Assembly: GCA_028042835.1 (NCBI GenBank) | Contig: JAOFOL010000004.1 | Location: 16,761 to 80,760, forward strand | Direction of reading: 5' to 3' | DNA length: 64,000 nucleotides | From: Opitutales bacterium | GTDB taxonomy: Bacteria > Verrucomicrobiota > Verrucomicrobiia > Opitutales > Seribacteraceae | Shown here: in pieces, positions 9,305 through 20,301 of the stretch | How the letters are laid out: the number at the start of each line of letters is the position of its first letter | Numbering within the stretch: the stretch's first letter is position 1 | Program-made: the position numbers and the translations under genes | The notes under the pieces: model-generated | Databases searched by the model: none | Told to the model about the DNA's origin: nothing | What the model saw: only the letters and a program-made list of their open reading frames with translations

Positions 9305-9678
9305 GCGCTTTCGGTTCCCTCTTCCGGGAACCATTCATCAGCAGGATCAAAAGTGGGGATGGGAACATTGATTAATTTCAGTTTTCCCACGGCCCGGTGG
9401 ATGCACCCGGGTTTAATCATTACCGTGATTCCTGGTTTTAGCTCAAGTCTCTCATCATCAAGCTCAAGGGTTCCTCTTCCTTCCAGCACATGGTAGATTT
9501 CGGTCATCTTCTTATGATAATGGGGGCGGCTGTTTTCAGAAATATCGACAATATGAAAGGATGCGGTGTCATTACCCGGTTCGATAAAAGCCCTCCGAGC
9601 CTGACCACAGGGGCAGGGCATGGGCGTTATATTTTTCATGTCTGCCACTAAATACTTCTTCTTGCCGTTATCATTCAT
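9301..9678 (-). CDS. Cupin-domain protein
   Basis: This is a single-domain cupin of 125 residues. Motif 1 is SRPHYHKKMTEIYHVLEGRG, with the metal-binding H-x-H and Glu. Motif 2 is the IKPGCIHR segment, with a His. Such proteins bind a metal and act as small isomerases or dioxygenases or as sensors; the role here is unknown. CPCGQ near residue 23 adds a Cys pair before the barrel. It is convergent with the DUF3147 gene, sharing four bases. Confidence 0.82.
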   Translation of the reverse strand: MNDNGKKKYLVADMKNITPMPCPCGQARRAFIEPGNDTASFHIVDISENSRPHYHKKMTEIYHVLEGRGTLELDDERLELKPGITVMIKPGCIHRAVGKLKLINVPIPTFDPADEWFPEEGTESA

Positions 9679-9743
9679 GGAAATAACTTATGAATAATGA
9701 ATTTATGCGATCAAACCAATAAATCCTCCTGGAATATGGAAGT

Positions 9744-10154
9744 ATGAAATATCCGAGCCTTGGGATTATTGGTGCATTATTCGTAACCATGGCAATTGGT
9801 TTGGGTGCATACGGGGCTCACGGCCTTGATGATGCATTCTCCCAAAATCCAAGAATGAAAGGGGCATGGGGAAATGCGGTCGATTATCAGATGTTTCATG
9901 GCTTGGCCCTGTTTGCTTTGGGAATTGTCAGGATTGATCAGAAAAAAGCAAAATTATGGATCGTTTCCGGGATTCTTATGTTCCTGGGAGTCATTCTTTT
10001 TTGCTTCAGTATTTATGCGTGGGTATTTGGGGGACCGGAGGGATTGATTAAGATAACCCCTCTTGGCGGATTTTCATTTATCTTCGCTTGGGTCTTGCTT
10101 GCGATTCACCAATTCCTCACTCTAAAGAGTAGAAATTTAACCAACGATTCATGA
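9744..10154 (+). CDS. DUF423 (YgdD-type) membrane protein
   Basis: The protein has 136 residues, four membrane helices and the DUF423 pattern: GALFVTMAIGLGAYGAHGL at the start, YQMFHGLALFALG in the middle, and TPLGGFSFIFAWVLLAI near the end. Function unknown in the family. ATG 9744 follows a weak purine-rich stretch (TGGAAG). The next gene starts five bases after the stop. Confidence 0.88.
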   Translation: MKYPSLGIIGALFVTMAIGLGAYGAHGLDDAFSQNPRMKGAWGNAVDYQMFHGLALFALGIVRIDQKKAKLWIVSGILMFLGVILFCFSIYAWVFGGPEGLIKITPLGGFSFIFAWVLLAIHQFLTLKSRNLTNDS

Positions 10155-10158
10155 AATA

Positions 10159-11463
10159 ATGATTAAAGCTTTTATTGCACTTTTGTGGATAGCCTCGGTC
10201 TTGCTTACTTACTGGCTGGGTTTGGAGCAAGGTTCTGGCTCGGCTTATCCCCAAGCTGGAAACCCGGCATTACCTGATAATAATGCGGTGATCGCCAAGA
10301 AGAATGCGGGAATGTCACAAGTCACTGCCAAGGCTCCTCCTGTTCTACCTTCCTCAGATTTGTCAGACTCGGATACCATGATTGCAGCCGATCGAAATGG
10401 GGAAGAGGAAAGGATATCTGAAACACAGACTTCTGATCTGCAGGACCGAATCAAATCTTCCAACCCGGTTGTTCGTTTACGTGCTTTCTCAGAACTTTTG
10501 GAGGATGGATCACCTCAAAGTATCGAACAGGCCAAAGAAATTTATGAAAAGTTGCCGGAAGGACCTCAGCGTTTCAGCGAACTTCGCTTACTCGCTTTTA
10601 GTTGGGGGCAGTCTGATCCAGAATCCGCCCTGGAATGGTCCAACAATCTTGATGGGTTTGATAAAAGAATAGGGACCGGCTCTGTCCTTGATTCCTGGGC
10701 ACGATATGATTCTGAATCGGCAATTGCATGGGCCAAGGAAAATTTCGAAGGCGAGGACAATCCCTATTACTCGGCTGTAATCAGTGGTATGTCCGAAAAT
10801 GATCTTATTGGTGCTTCGGAATTGATGACCACCCTGCCTTACGGGCGTAACCGTGGCCGTGCCGCGTCTATTCTTGTGGAAAGGACATGGCAGATGGGTG
10901 AGGATGTTGCGATTCATTTTGCGGATAACCTTCCGGAGGGCTCGATTCAGAATTTTGCATTTGGGGAGATCGCCAAGAAGATTGCTAAGGATGATTTGGG
11001 CCGGGCCGTCCAGTGGGTTGAGAAGATGGATGAATCGGAGGTAAAGGTCAGGGTGAGTGAGGATGTCGCTGAGAATTGGGCGAAACAAAGCCCTGTGGAA
11101 GCGGCCGAATGGGTGTCGAATATGCCGGAGGGTGAGGCAAGGTCTGAGAGTATGGAGGAAGTGGTCACGCAGTGGGCCCGTAAAGACCCCATCGCCACCG
11201 CCGAGTGGCTTAATCAGTTCCCATCCGGTGAGTTAATGGATGAGCCGATTCAGCGATTTGTTCGGGAAGTTGCTCGTAAAGATCCCGATACCGCTCTTAC
11301 CTGGGCACAATCCATCACTGATGAGGAACGCCGAAAGAAAGTGGAGGCCGATGTTTTAAATATTAAAGTAATGCAGGCTCAGCGGGAACAAGCCGAAGCA
11401 TCGGGGGCACCCGATCCCCAGGGAGAACCTCGTCCACGTCGAGGACCTCCCAATGCTCCCTAG
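10159..11463 (+). CDS. Membrane-anchored helical-repeat protein
   Basis: The 434-residue protein has one N-terminal membrane helix (residues 3-20), a low-complexity linker to about residue 95, and then a series of 31-32-residue helical repeats to about residue 395. The repeats follow a loose pattern WA..DP..A..W...LP.G: tryptophans stand near 160, 191, 286, 318, 350 and 382. The C-terminal 25 residues are Pro/Arg/Gly-rich. The repeats suggest an alpha-solenoid protein-binding scaffold in the periplasm. I do not know a named family; similar proteins are frequent in Verrucomicrobiota. It precedes the cytochrome/DUF1501 pair. Confidence 0.7.
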   Translation: MIKAFIALLWIASVLLTYWLGLEQGSGSAYPQAGNPALPDNNAVIAKKNAGMSQVTAKAPPVLPSSDLSDSDTMIAADRNGEEERISETQTSDLQDRIKSSNPVVRLRAFSELLEDGSPQSIEQAKEIYEKLPEGPQRFSELRLLAFSWGQSDPESALEWSNNLDGFDKRIGTGSVLDSWARYDSESAIAWAKENFEGEDNPYYSAVISGMSENDLIGASELMTTLPYGRNRGRAASILVERTWQMGEDVAIHFADNLPEGSIQNFAFGEIAKKIAKDDLGRAVQWVEKMDESEVKVRVSEDVAENWAKQSPVEAAEWVSNMPEGEARSESMEEVVTQWARKDPIATAEWLNQFPSGELMDEPIQRFVREVARKDPDTALTWAQSITDEERRKKVEADVLNIKVMQAQREQAEASGAPDPQGEPRPRRGPPNAP

Positions 11464-11512
11464 GAAGGCAAGTTTTTCGGAAACAAAACGGTACGCAGAT
11501 TCTTTACTGTAG

Positions 11513-14500
11513 ATGATAAAAGAGGTTAAAATATTTATTCTATTTTTCCTTCCTTTTCTGTTACAGGCCAAAATTGATTTCAATCGGCAGATCCGTCCGA
11601 TTCTCTCTGAACATTGCTTCGCCTGTCATGGATTGGATGATCCGCAGGGTGGCTTACGATTGGACTTTGCTGAGTATGCTTACAAGGGAGGGAAATCACG
11701 ATTTCCTGCCATTGCTCCTGGAGACTTGGAAGAAAGTGAAATTCTCCATCGCGTGGTTTCCACCGATATGGATGACCGGATGCCCCCCAAAGGTGAACCT
11801 CTCAAGCCTGAGCAGATCAAACTTCTGCGCCAATGGATATCGTCCGGGGCTGAGTATGCAAAGCACTGGGCGTATGTGGTTCCACAAAGACCTGCCTTAC
11901 CTAAGACACAAGTCCAGGGATTTATAAAAACTCCTGTTGATCGTTTCATTTTGGCAAAACTAGAGGAAAAAAAATGGATACCAAGTCGCCCCGAGAAAAA
12001 GGAGAAATGGATTCGCCGGGTAAGCTTGGGTTTGACCGGATTGCCTCCCACACTCGATGAGTTTGAAGAATTTATACAGGACAAATCTCCCCAAGCCCGG
12101 GAAAAAGTAGTCGATCGTCTTTTGGCATCGCCCCGATACGGGGAGCACTGGGCACGCCAATGGCTCGATCTCGCGAGATATGCTGATTCCAATGGTTTTC
12201 AGGCGGATCAATTGCGGGATAGTTGGGCATTTCGCGACTGGGTGATCAATGCCATCAATCAGGATATGCCTTTCGACCAGTTTACTATTGAACAGATTGC
12301 CGGAGACCTGCTACCGAATGCAACGATCGATCAAAAGATTGCCACCGGTTTTCACCGCACCCCCACCTGTAATGTGGAAGCGGGCGTTCATCCGGAGGAG
12401 AACCGGGTAAATCAGGTGGTGGATCGGGTAAATGCCACCGGTACCACCTGGCTGGGTACCACCATGGAATGTGCTCAGTGCCACAGCCATAAATACGATC
12501 CCTTTTCGCAGGAGGAATATTTTGAAATGTTTGCCTTCTTCAATAACACTCCTCTGGAAGTCGAGAATAAGAGCGGCAGGGGAGTATCCTATGATTTTTG
12601 GGGACCCAAGATGGAACTTCCCCTTCCTGCGGATAAACAAAAGCAGAGGGATTCTCTGAATGCTGATCTTAAGGTTAAAAAAGAGGAGCTTGCCACCCTG
12701 CAAAAGGAAGCAGATCGGAATTACAAGAAGTGGACTCAGCAACAATTGAAAGAAACTCAAGTTAAGGAGTCCGAGTGGCAGGTACTTACTCCCACAAAGG
12801 CAGTTTCCGATGGAGGGGAAAGCTTGCGAATCGTTAAAGATGGCAGCCTGCTGGCGGAGGGAAAATCCGGAGACAAGTCTACCTACCAAATCGAAGTATC
12901 CATACCCGCAGGAATCTGGAAATCATTTCAAATGGAAACCATGCTCCATAAGTCGATGAAACAAAATGGACCAGGCAGAAATACCACCAATGCCAATCCC
13001 AATTTCGTACTTACGGAAATGATCGTAAAAGTGGCAGGGGCATCAAAACCAGAGGATTTTGGCCGGGTGGTCGCTGATTTTAATCAGGGAGGATTTTTAC
13101 CTGAGCAATTGTTTGATGGGAATTTGGATACCCGCAATGGATGGGCAGTCGCTCCGGAATTTGGGAAAGCCCATTGGGTACAGGCTGAATTTGCTGAACC
13201 ATTGGTATTGGATAAGGATTCCAAATTACTCATCGAAATGAAACATCTTTATGGAGGAGGGCGCAATGTGGGCCGTCCGCGTTTCTCTCTTTCCACGGAT
13301 AGAGTGCAGAGGGGTGAAGTTGACAACAAGAGACTGCGTGAACTTTTAGCCAAGGAAAAACGGAACGGAAAGGAAGAGAAGGAATTACGGGCGATTTTTG
13401 ATCAGGAAAATCCAAAACTTTTAGCCCTCCAAAAGAAAGTTGCTGATCTTGAGAAAGCCCTTAAGAAAGTCACCCCACCCACCACCTTGGTAATGGTGGA
13501 AATGGACGAGAAACGGGAAACCCATGTCATGGCCCGTGGAAGCTATTTATCCCCCAAGCAAAAGGTGGAAGCGGATGTGCCCGAAGTGCTCAATGACTGG
13601 AAGCCGGAATGGCCGAAGAACCGTCTTGGCTTGGCGAAGTGGTTGGTCGATCCAGAAAACCCTCTCACCGCACGGGTGATTGTCAATCGTTGGTGGGGCC
13701 AGTTTTTTGGTTCTGGTATTGTTTCCACGGAAGAAGACTTCGGATCCCAAAGCGAACCCTCCACTCACCCAGAGTTATTGGACTGGTTGGCGGTGGAATT
13801 TATGGAAAATGGATGGTCCATGAAGCACATTCACAAACTGATCGCACTCAGTGGTACCTACGGCCAAAGCTCACGCGTGACCAACGCCATGCTGGAGAGG
13901 GATGCGAATAACCGGTTCTTTCTTCGGGGTCCCCGTTTTCGTATGACTGCGGAAATGATCCGTGATAATGGCTTACAGGTTGCGGGTTTACTTAGTTATA
14001 AAATGGGAGGCCCTCCCGTCTATCCTCCCCAACCGGATGGTTTGTGGAGACAGACCGGGCGCAATGAGCCCAAATATATAGCCGCTCAGACGGAGGACCG
14101 TTTTCGTCGTGGAATCTATGTGATTTGGAGAAGAGCAGCTCCCTATGCCAGTTTTGTAAATTTTGACGGCCCTGATCGGTCCGCCTGCCACCCTAAGCGT
14201 AGCCGTACCAATACTCCCTTGCAGGCACTCACTTTACTGAACGATCAGGCTTATGTGGAAATGGCCCTCGGCTTTGCGGTTTCGATTCTGGAAAAAACAC
14301 AGGGAAAGTCCGATCAGGATCGTATCACCCATGCCGTCCGCCGTGCCTTGTCCCGTGATCCCTCTGCCCGCGAAATCAAAGTCCTGCTTAGTTTACTAAA
14401 TGAACAGAGTGAAAGATTGAAGTCCGACTCCTCAATTTCTAAATCCTTGCTTTCCCAGGCTCCCGAAATTGAAATCTCCGATAAATTGGAATCCGACGAA

Positions 14501-14566
14501 GTGGGTGCCTGGTTCTTTGTTGCCAATGTGCTGCTCAATCTCGACGAAACCATTACCAAAGGATGA
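11513..14566 (+). CDS. PSCyt1/DUF1549/DUF1553 (PSD1) secreted cytochrome-like protein
   Basis: This is one of the large exported multi-domain proteins typical of Planctomycetota and Verrucomicrobiota. A signal peptide (residues 1-19) is followed by a PSCyt1-type cytochrome c domain with CFACH (35-39) and the distal MPPKG Met. Next come DUF1549, with a second CxxCH (CAQCH, 320-324), and an inserted beta-rich region around 420-620. A coiled segment and the DUF1553 domain, with [16 protein letters not shown], complete the 1017 residues. The function is not proven; roles in extracellular redox chemistry or polymer breakdown have been proposed for the family. It is coupled to the DUF1501 gene by an ATGA overlap at 14563. 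Confidence 0.92.
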   Translation: MIKEVKIFILFFLPFLLQAKIDFNRQIRPILSEHCFACHGLDDPQGGLRLDFAEYAYKGGKSRFPAIAPGDLEESEILHRVVSTDMDDRMPPKGEPLKPEQIKLLRQWISSGAEYAKHWAYVVPQRPALPKTQVQGFIKTPVDRFILAKLEEKKWIPSRPEKKEKWIRRVSLGLTGLPPTLDEFEEFIQDKSPQAREKVVDRLLASPRYGEHWARQWLDLARYADSNGFQADQLRDSWAFRDWVINAINQDMPFDQFTIEQIAGDLLPNATIDQKIATGFHRTPTCNVEAGVHPEENRVNQVVDRVNATGTTWLGTTMECAQCHSHKYDPFSQEEYFEMFAFFNNTPLEVENKSGRGVSYDFWGPKMELPLPADKQKQRDSLNADLKVKKEELATLQKEADRNYKKWTQQQLKETQVKESEWQVLTPTKAVSDGGESLRIVKDGSLLAEGKSGDKSTYQIEVSIPAGIWKSFQMETMLHKSMKQNGPGRNTTNANPNFVLTEMIVKVAGASKPEDFGRVVADFNQGGFLPEQLFDGNLDTRNGWAVAPEFGKAHWVQAEFAEPLVLDKDSKLLIEMKHLYGGGRNVGRPRFSLSTDRVQRGEVDNKRLRELLAKEKRNGKEEKELRAIFDQENPKLLALQKKVADLEKALKKVTPPTTLVMVEMDEKRETHVMARGSYLSPKQKVEADVPEVLNDWKPEWPKNRLGLAKWLVDPENPLTARVIVNRWWGQFFGSGIVSTEEDFGSQSEPSTHPELLDWLAVEFMENGWSMKHIHKLIALSGTYGQSSRVTNAMLERDANNRFFLRGPRFRMTAEMIRDNGLQVAGLLSYKMGGPPVYPPQPDGLWRQTGRNEPKYIAAQTEDRFRRGIYVIWRRAAPYASFVNFDGPDRSACHPKRSRTNTPLQALTLLNDQAYVEMALGFAVSILEKTQGKSDQDRITHAVRRALSRDPSAREIKVLLSLLNEQSERLKSDSSISKSLLSQAPEIEISDKLESDEVGAWFFVANVLLNLDETITKG

Positions 14567-15999
14567 ATACACACCCAGTCGATCAATATCTTCGTACGCT
14601 TACCCGCCGTCAACTCTTCCAACGGGTAGGACTGGGTGTGGGTGGATTGGCTCTCGCCAATCTACTGAACAACGATCTGTCAGCTGCTCCCCAAAATCCA
14701 TTCGCTCACTTTGCACCCAAGGCAAAGAATGTAATTTATTTCCATTTGGTCGGGGCACCTTCCCATCTTGATCTTTTTGACTATAAACCGGAGCTTCAGA
14801 AAAGAAACGGGGAGCTTTGCCCCAAGGAAATGTTCGAGGGCAAACAGCTCGCCTTTATCCGTTCCCGTCCGACCTTGCTGGGCACATCAAAGGAATCCAA
14901 ATACGATTTTAAAAAATGTGGAAAGTCAGGCATTCAGATTTCCAATTTACTTCCCAATTTGCAAACGGTGGCCGATGATATGTGCTTCATCCGCACCCTG
15001 CATACCGAGCAGTTTAATCACGCACCTGCCCAGATGTTTATGCAAACCGGATTTGAGCGGTTCGGCCGACCCAGCCTTGGGGCGTGGACAAATTATGGGA
15101 TCGGATCACCCAATGAGGACCTTCCCGGATTTGTGGTCATGGTCACCGGACAATATCCCGGTGCCGGAAACAGTGTATTTGGAAGTGGTTTTCTTCCGTC
15201 CGTATATCAGGGAATTGAATTTCGCGGGAAAGGAGACCCTGTTCTATTTCTTTCCAATCCTAAGGGGGTGGACGCAACCGCCCGTCGGAAAGTTATCTCC
15301 GCAGTCAATCAGTTGAATGAGATGCAGCTCGACGGGGTGGGAGATCCCGAGATCGCCACCCGAATCAGCCAGTACGAGATGGCTTACCGTATGCAGACGA
15401 GTGTTCCTGAACTGAAAGATATCTCCAAGGAGTCACAGACTACTCTGGATGCTTACGGGGCAAAAGTGGGCGGTGCCGGATTTGCCAATAATTGTTTGCT
15501 TGCCCGCCGTATGGTCGAGCGTGGTGTACGCTTCGTTCAATTATTCGATCAGGGATGGGATCATCACAACAATGTGTTCAATTCCCTTCCCAACAAATGC
15601 AAACAGGTGGATCAACCGATCGCCGCCCTGATTAAGGATTTAAAGGAGCGTGGGTTATTGGATGAAACCCTCGTTGTATGGAGTGCAGAATTTGGACGCA
15701 CCCCGATGGCCCAGGGAACGAACGGTTCTGGCGAGAAAACCAAGGCTGGACGTGACCATCACAAGGAAGCCTTTACCGTCTGGATGGCAGGCGGAGGAAC
15801 CAAGCCCGGCCATGTCCATGGACGCACGGATGATCTTGGATACGGAATCGCTGATTCTCCCGTGCATGTGCACGACTTCAATGCCACGCTTCTACACCTT
15901 TTAGGAATGGATCACGAACGCCTGACCTACCGCTTTCAGGGGCGAAAATTTAGGCTGACCGATGTCCACGGCCATGTGGTCAAAAATGTGATCGCTTAA
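14563..15999 (+). CDS. DUF1501 exported protein (Tat-like signal)
   Basis: This is a DUF1501 protein of the alkaline phosphatase/sulfatase-like superfamily, 478 residues. The N terminus carries a twin-arginine-like motif, RRQLFQRVG at 15-23, followed by a hydrophobic stretch and Ala-rich cleavage region, so export by Tat is likely. Core motifs seen are [29 protein letters not shown] and GRDHH. It nearly always pairs with a DUF1549/DUF1553 gene, as here with the overlapping upstream partner, suggesting a shared secreted complex or pathway. Confidence 0.92.
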   Translation: MNTHPVDQYLRTLTRRQLFQRVGLGVGGLALANLLNNDLSAAPQNPFAHFAPKAKNVIYFHLVGAPSHLDLFDYKPELQKRNGELCPKEMFEGKQLAFIRSRPTLLGTSKESKYDFKKCGKSGIQISNLLPNLQTVADDMCFIRTLHTEQFNHAPAQMFMQTGFERFGRPSLGAWTNYGIGSPNEDLPGFVVMVTGQYPGAGNSVFGSGFLPSVYQGIEFRGKGDPVLFLSNPKGVDATARRKVISAVNQLNEMQLDGVGDPEIATRISQYEMAYRMQTSVPELKDISKESQTTLDAYGAKVGGAGFANNCLLARRMVERGVRFVQLFDQGWDHHNNVFNSLPNKCKQVDQPIAALIKDLKERGLLDETLVVWSAEFGRTPMAQGTNGSGEKTKAGRDHHKEAFTVWMAGGGTKPGHVHGRTDDLGYGIADSPVHVHDFNATLLHLLGMDHERLTYRFQGRKFRLTDVHGHVVKNVIA

Positions 16000-16015
16000 A
16001 CTTGTTAGAGTTTAA
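15996..16015. terminator. Possible bidirectional hairpin terminator
   Basis: TTAAACT (15996-16002), loop TGTTAG, AGTTTAA (16009-16015) form a perfect 7-bp but AT-rich stem. It sits between the convergent ends of the DUF1501 gene and the kelch gene and is followed by AAAAGAG. It is weak; the location supports it more than the predicted stability does. Confidence 0.35.
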
Positions 16016-16022
16016 AAAGAGA

Positions 16023-18722
16023 CTACTGCCCAAGGTTGTACAGAGCCTGCACTTCTTCGGCGGATAAGGCACGGTCGTAGATGCGTACATCGTCGATGAG
16101 GCCGTGCAACCAGTAAACTTTGCCTTCAGTACCTAAGCTTTTGCCTATGTAACAGTTTGCAGGTATACCCAAGGCAGTTGCTGGAGTTTCCTTAAGTAAT
16201 TCAGAATCAACATACATTTTCCAAGATGCACCTAGTTTACTAGAAATCACTATGTTATGCCATATGTGAATATCGTGTTCAGACGAAATATCAACTCTTG
16301 CATTATATCTCAAAAGGTTGATGTAAAAGAGACCAGTAGTTGAAAAGTTATAATGAGGGTTTGAACCAGTCCCGAAATGCATTAACCCGCCCCTCCATTG
16401 ATTATCCCCGTAATCATGAGGAGAAATCACCTTTGTCCAAGCAGAAAGCGTCGCATCAATCGCTAATGAACTTTTAATATTTGGAAGAGAAACAAAATCA
16501 TCCACTCCATCAAAACTCAACGATCCCCCAATCTTGCCCGTCGTCCAAGTCGGTCCATTAGTTAAGTTACCATTATGTCCATTTCCGCTTGAATCATACG
16601 CAATCGTTCCACTTGTCTCATCAAACTTCCACCAACTGACCAAGCCATTGAGCAAAGCATCAGATATTTTCACCTCAACTTTGTTTGACTCAACACTTCC
16701 AAAATCATTGCTCACCACCACGGAATAATTGCCATCATTGAGGATGGCATTGGCATCGGTTATATTAAGGGTGGTATTGGTTTCACCTGTTAAATCCACA
16801 CCATCCTTCTTCCATTGGTAAGTGAGGTATTTACCTTCGGCGGTAACTGAGAAAGTAGCATTGGTATCGGCATAAACTGTCTGAGCCTGAGGCTGTGATG
16901 TAATCTCAGGCTTCAGATACTTGAGAATAGAATCGCTGATTTGGTCTTTTCCAATTGTTTTACTCGCAATCTTACTCCCCGTCACCGCCCCATCTGCCAT
17001 CTTGCTCCCTGTCACCGATCCATCGGCATATTCTGACTGTACGATAGGTGTACCAACAGGGGCATCGCCATCCTTGCGGTATAGGTCGTAGACGCCTTCC
17101 ACGGAGGCGTTCAGGTCGGCGGCGAAGACTTTGTTGGAGAAAATGTTATTTCCAGTAAATCCTGCAACAACATATACTGTATCATTTAAAATTACGGAAT
17201 CAGCATAGTATTTTGGTTCAGGGAAGTTTCCAAAATGTATCCATTTTCTTAGTGCAGGGTCATAAACTTCTATCGAATCTTGATAGCCAAAATTTGATGA
17301 TAATCCTCCACCTACATAAATTTTACCATTCAAGACCCAGGTCACAGGGGCGTGCCGTTGAAATGTCAAGGAAGGTCCTGCTGCCCAAGAATTTTGAATT
17401 GGATCATAAATTTCTACTTTTCTTGTATGGGAGTTACCATTACCACCTATTGCCCAAACCTTGCTATCTAATAAGGCTAATCTTGCACCAAGCCTAGCGG
17501 TTGGCATGTTCGCTTTTGCTAGCCATTCATTTGAGATAGGTGAAAACTCAAACACATTATTTAATCTTTGGTCACTATCATTTATACCACCAATTAAATA
17601 AATCTTATTGTTGAAAACAATTGCGTCTGCATGCCTTATATTCAGAGGCAACGATGCAACTGATGACCAACTATTTGTAAGCAAATTGTATTTTTTGACA
17701 CTAGATACATATCTGCCACCAATAAGGTAAAGTTCATTATTTAGTATTACAGTACTAACACCGTCTCTATTCTCGCTTAGTTCACTCAAGGTTACCCATT
17801 CATTTGTCAATTCCTGATAATATTCAAAAGTTCGGCTTTGAGCAGAACTATTTTTACCCCCAGCAAAGTATAGTCTTCCATTGATAGCTTCTACGCCATC
17901 ACCACCAAGTCTCGCCACACTCACAGGAGCCTTCTCCTCCCAAACCAAAGCCTTAGGCTCACCACGCTGATAAAGCGAATACCCCGCAGGAGCGTCTGAA
18001 CCATATGGCACCGCAAGCAGACTGCCAATGGATGGAGCATTGTAATTTGTAGTAGTCTTTTCCTGATTCAATTTCTCCGTAACTTCAGTAGACAGGCGAT
18101 TCATACCAATGGTGGCGTTAATGTCTGCTTTGATTTGAGGAGAAAGTTTATCGCTCGTTACTGCATTACTTGCCAGCATGCTAGATGTAACAGCACCTGC
18201 TTGAACAGCCATCGCTGTTGTTGCAACATTTGCAGAATCTGCTGTTTTTGCTGTTTCCGCATTTTGGGCAGTTTCCGCAGACTTCGCACTTTCAGAATTA
18301 AACGCATAAGGAACAGAAGCAAAGGGTCGGTCAGGGCTTAACTGCTGAAATCCATTCACTCCGTCGCTAAACCATACTCTCAATTTGGCATCGGTATGCT
18401 GGGCAAAAACGGCAGGGTCAATCGCTCCCATGCCCTGCTGGGCGGTGTTGCCAAGAAGGATAGCATATAAACCACCGTTTACAGGAACGGCAACGGAAGC
18501 CTGTGGTTCCGATCCATCCACACTCGTTCCGTCATTGCTCCAATAGGTGGTCGTGCCATCGGCATTGACGAGGGCGAACTTGAACAAGCCATTACCGTCA
18601 AAGGCTTCTCCATTGACGGCTACCTGACCCGCATAATTGAGGACGGGCGGGACGGCATGCACAGAGATAGCTACTCCAAATAGAAGGATTAGTATCTTGT
18701 GAATTAAATACATGCTCCGCAT
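16023..18722 (-). CDS. Secreted kelch/Ig-like/LamG surface protein
   Basis: The frame opens at TTG 18797, inside the upstream sulfatase. ATG 18722 gives a proper signal peptide (MRSMYLIHKILILLFGVAISVHA), so I take that start (899 residues). In order there is an N-terminal beta region ending SPDRPFASVPYAFNSES, then an Ala/Thr/Glu repeat tract (SAETAQNAETAKTADSA, about 143-178). Five to six kelch repeats follow (about 260-545), then an Ig-like domain (about 610-690) and a C-terminal LamG/concanavalin-type domain (about 695-899), which ends YDRALSAEEVQALYNLGQ. The architecture fits a cell-surface adhesin or glycan-binding protein. It lies 53 bases downstream of a sulfatase on the same strand. 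A decayed relative is at 1939-2400. Confidence 0.85.
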   Translation of the reverse strand: MRSMYLIHKILILLFGVAISVHAVPPVLNYAGQVAVNGEAFDGNGLFKFALVNADGTTTYWSNDGTSVDGSEPQASVAVPVNGGLYAILLGNTAQQGMGAIDPAVFAQHTDAKLRVWFSDGVNGFQQLSPDRPFASVPYAFNSESAKSAETAQNAETAKTADSANVATTAMAVQAGAVTSSMLASNAVTSDKLSPQIKADINATIGMNRLSTEVTEKLNQEKTTTNYNAPSIGSLLAVPYGSDAPAGYSLYQRGEPKALVWEEKAPVSVARLGGDGVEAINGRLYFAGGKNSSAQSRTFEYYQELTNEWVTLSELSENRDGVSTVILNNELYLIGGRYVSSVKKYNLLTNSWSSVASLPLNIRHADAIVFNNKIYLIGGINDSDQRLNNVFEFSPISNEWLAKANMPTARLGARLALLDSKVWAIGGNGNSHTRKVEIYDPIQNSWAAGPSLTFQRHAPVTWVLNGKIYVGGGLSSNFGYQDSIEVYDPALRKWIHFGNFPEPKYYADSVILNDTVYVVAGFTGNNIFSNKVFAADLNASVEGVYDLYRKDGDAPVGTPIVQSEYADGSVTGSKMADGAVTGSKIASKTIGKDQISDSILKYLKPEITSQPQAQTVYADTNATFSVTAEGKYLTYQWKKDGVDLTGETNTTLNITDANAILNDGNYSVVVSNDFGSVESNKVEVKISDALLNGLVSWWKFDETSGTIAYDSSGNGHNGNLTNGPTWTTGKIGGSLSFDGVDDFVSLPNIKSSLAIDATLSAWTKVISPHDYGDNQWRGGLMHFGTGSNPHYNFSTTGLFYINLLRYNARVDISSEHDIHIWHNIVISSKLGASWKMYVDSELLKETPATALGIPANCYIGKSLGTEGKVYWLHGLIDDVRIYDRALSAEEVQALYNLGQ

Positions 18723-18774
18723 GATTGAGTAATTTTTTAATTGGGTCAATCCAATGATTGATCCTGAACAAAAT

Positions 18775-20232
18775 CTATTTTTTCTTAGAATTTCCAATCA
18801 TTTGGGGTCCATTATCTGCAGGCATGGATTTGTGCCAGGCGATTACTTTCTGCGAGAGTTCTTTCACAATCTTGGGGTGTTTCTTGGCGAGGTTGTTTTT
18901 CTCGCCACGATCTTTTGTCAGATCATAGAGGAGTGCATCCGATCCATCATATTCGCAGAGTAATTTCCATTTGCCTGATCGGATGGCAAGATCGGGCAGG
19001 TCTTTGACTCCATAAAATGAATCGCGGTCAGGGGGGCGACGAAAGAGGATGTCCTGCTTTCGTGAAGCGTCGGACTTACCGAGTAGAACATCAGGCAGAG
19101 ATTCTCCGTCGAAACTCGCATTCTTGGGTGCTTTGGTTCCTGTAATTTCAAGCAGGGTGGGTACAAGGTCGATGGCACTGAAGATGGATTTTTGATTGAT
19201 CGTTCCTTTGGATTTGTCTGCCATCAGCTTGGGTGCCCACGCGACGAGGGATGATCGGATACCACCTTCAAATAAATGGGTCTTGTATCCGCGGAAGGGA
19301 CCGGCGACCCCGGCTCCCTGTTCGGGACCATTGTCTGAACAGGCGAGAATGATGGTGTTATCGGAAAGGGCAGGATCATTATGAATATGATCGAATAGCT
19401 TGCCCAGTTGACGGTCCATTTCTTCGAGTACCGAGAGAAAGAGCTGCCTCTTCGACCCGTCCCTCCATTGATCGACGGGTGGCCAGAATGGGGTATGCAC
19501 ATCATCCGGCCAGAGATTGATGTAGAAGGGTTTCTTGTCCTTTTTGGCTTTTTGGATGAAGGGTATGGCGGCGTCCACAAAGCCTTCGGTGATTTTGGAC
19601 CGTTGCATCCAGCGGACCCCATCACCAAGTCGGGTGGCATCTCCCCAAATGCGGCCCGGTTTATTGGGGTCCTGTCCGGGTTTTAGGGTAAGGGGGAGCA
19701 GTTTTGGACCCATGCCCTCAAAGTTGGTCAGGGATTTATCAAACCCATAGTCGGAAATGGGCGGGGCATCGGCCACATTTCGCTGCCCCCCCATATGCCA
19801 TTTTCCAAAATGTCCGGTAGCGTATCCGTTTTTTTGCAGGGAACGGGCAAGCATAGGGGCTTTGGGGTCGAGCCACTGAGCCATGCCTCGTTTTGTATTA
19901 TGGTCGCGGTTGCTCAGATAGGAAGTGATTTTCCAACGCTGTGGATATTGACCGGTGGATATGGCCACGCGGGAGGGTGAGCAGATGGGAGAGTTGACGT
20001 AAAACTGATCGAAGCGAAGTCCTTCCTTGGCAAGCCGGTCAATGTGGGGAGTCTTGGCTGCTTCATTCCCAAAGCAGGAAAAGTCTCCCCAACCCATGTC
20101 ATCGATAAAGACGAGGATGATGTTCGGTCTTTCGGCCTGAGTAGAAAAGTATGAAATTAGGAATAAAAAAATAAGAAAAATACGATACACGGTGCTAGGT
20201 TGAGATTTCAACAAAAGGAGATCAAGCGTCAA
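18775..20232 (-). CDS. Sulfatase (S1 family)
   Basis: This is a type I sulfatase of up to 485 residues. Counted from the TTG at 20232, the formylglycine motif CSPSR is at 84-88, the N-terminal metal site is VFIDDMGWGD, KWHMGG is the catalytic Lys/His region, and SDNGPEQG the distal metal site. The start is uncertain: GTG 20190 would begin directly at the hydrophobic signal (YRIFLIFLFLISYFSTQA) and avoids overlap with the divergent reading frame, so I prefer it. The position of KWHMGG and the GGIRSSLVAW segment resemble bacterial N-acetylgalactosamine-6-sulfatase-like enzymes. The kelch gene follows. The substrate is not determinable. Confidence 0.92.
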   Translation of the reverse strand: MTLDLLLLKSQPSTVYRIFLIFLFLISYFSTQAERPNIILVFIDDMGWGDFSCFGNEAAKTPHIDRLAKEGLRFDQFYVNSPICSPSRVAISTGQYPQRWKITSYLSNRDHNTKRGMAQWLDPKAPMLARSLQKNGYATGHFGKWHMGGQRNVADAPPISDYGFDKSLTNFEGMGPKLLPLTLKPGQDPNKPGRIWGDATRLGDGVRWMQRSKITEGFVDAAIPFIQKAKKDKKPFYINLWPDDVHTPFWPPVDQWRDGSKRQLFLSVLEEMDRQLGKLFDHIHNDPALSDNTIILACSDNGPEQGAGVAGPFRGYKTHLFEGGIRSSLVAWAPKLMADKSKGTINQKSIFSAIDLVPTLLEITGTKAPKNASFDGESLPDVLLGKSDASRKQDILFRRPPDRDSFYGVKDLPDLAIRSGKWKLLCEYDGSDALLYDLTKDRGEKNNLAKKHPKIVKELSQKVIAWHKSMPADNGPQMIGNSKKK

Positions 20233-20301
20233 AAAGGAGTTTACTTTGTTTTTATTATGTTTTGTTATGTAATTTCATTTTTCGCTAACCCAATACCTTA
20301 T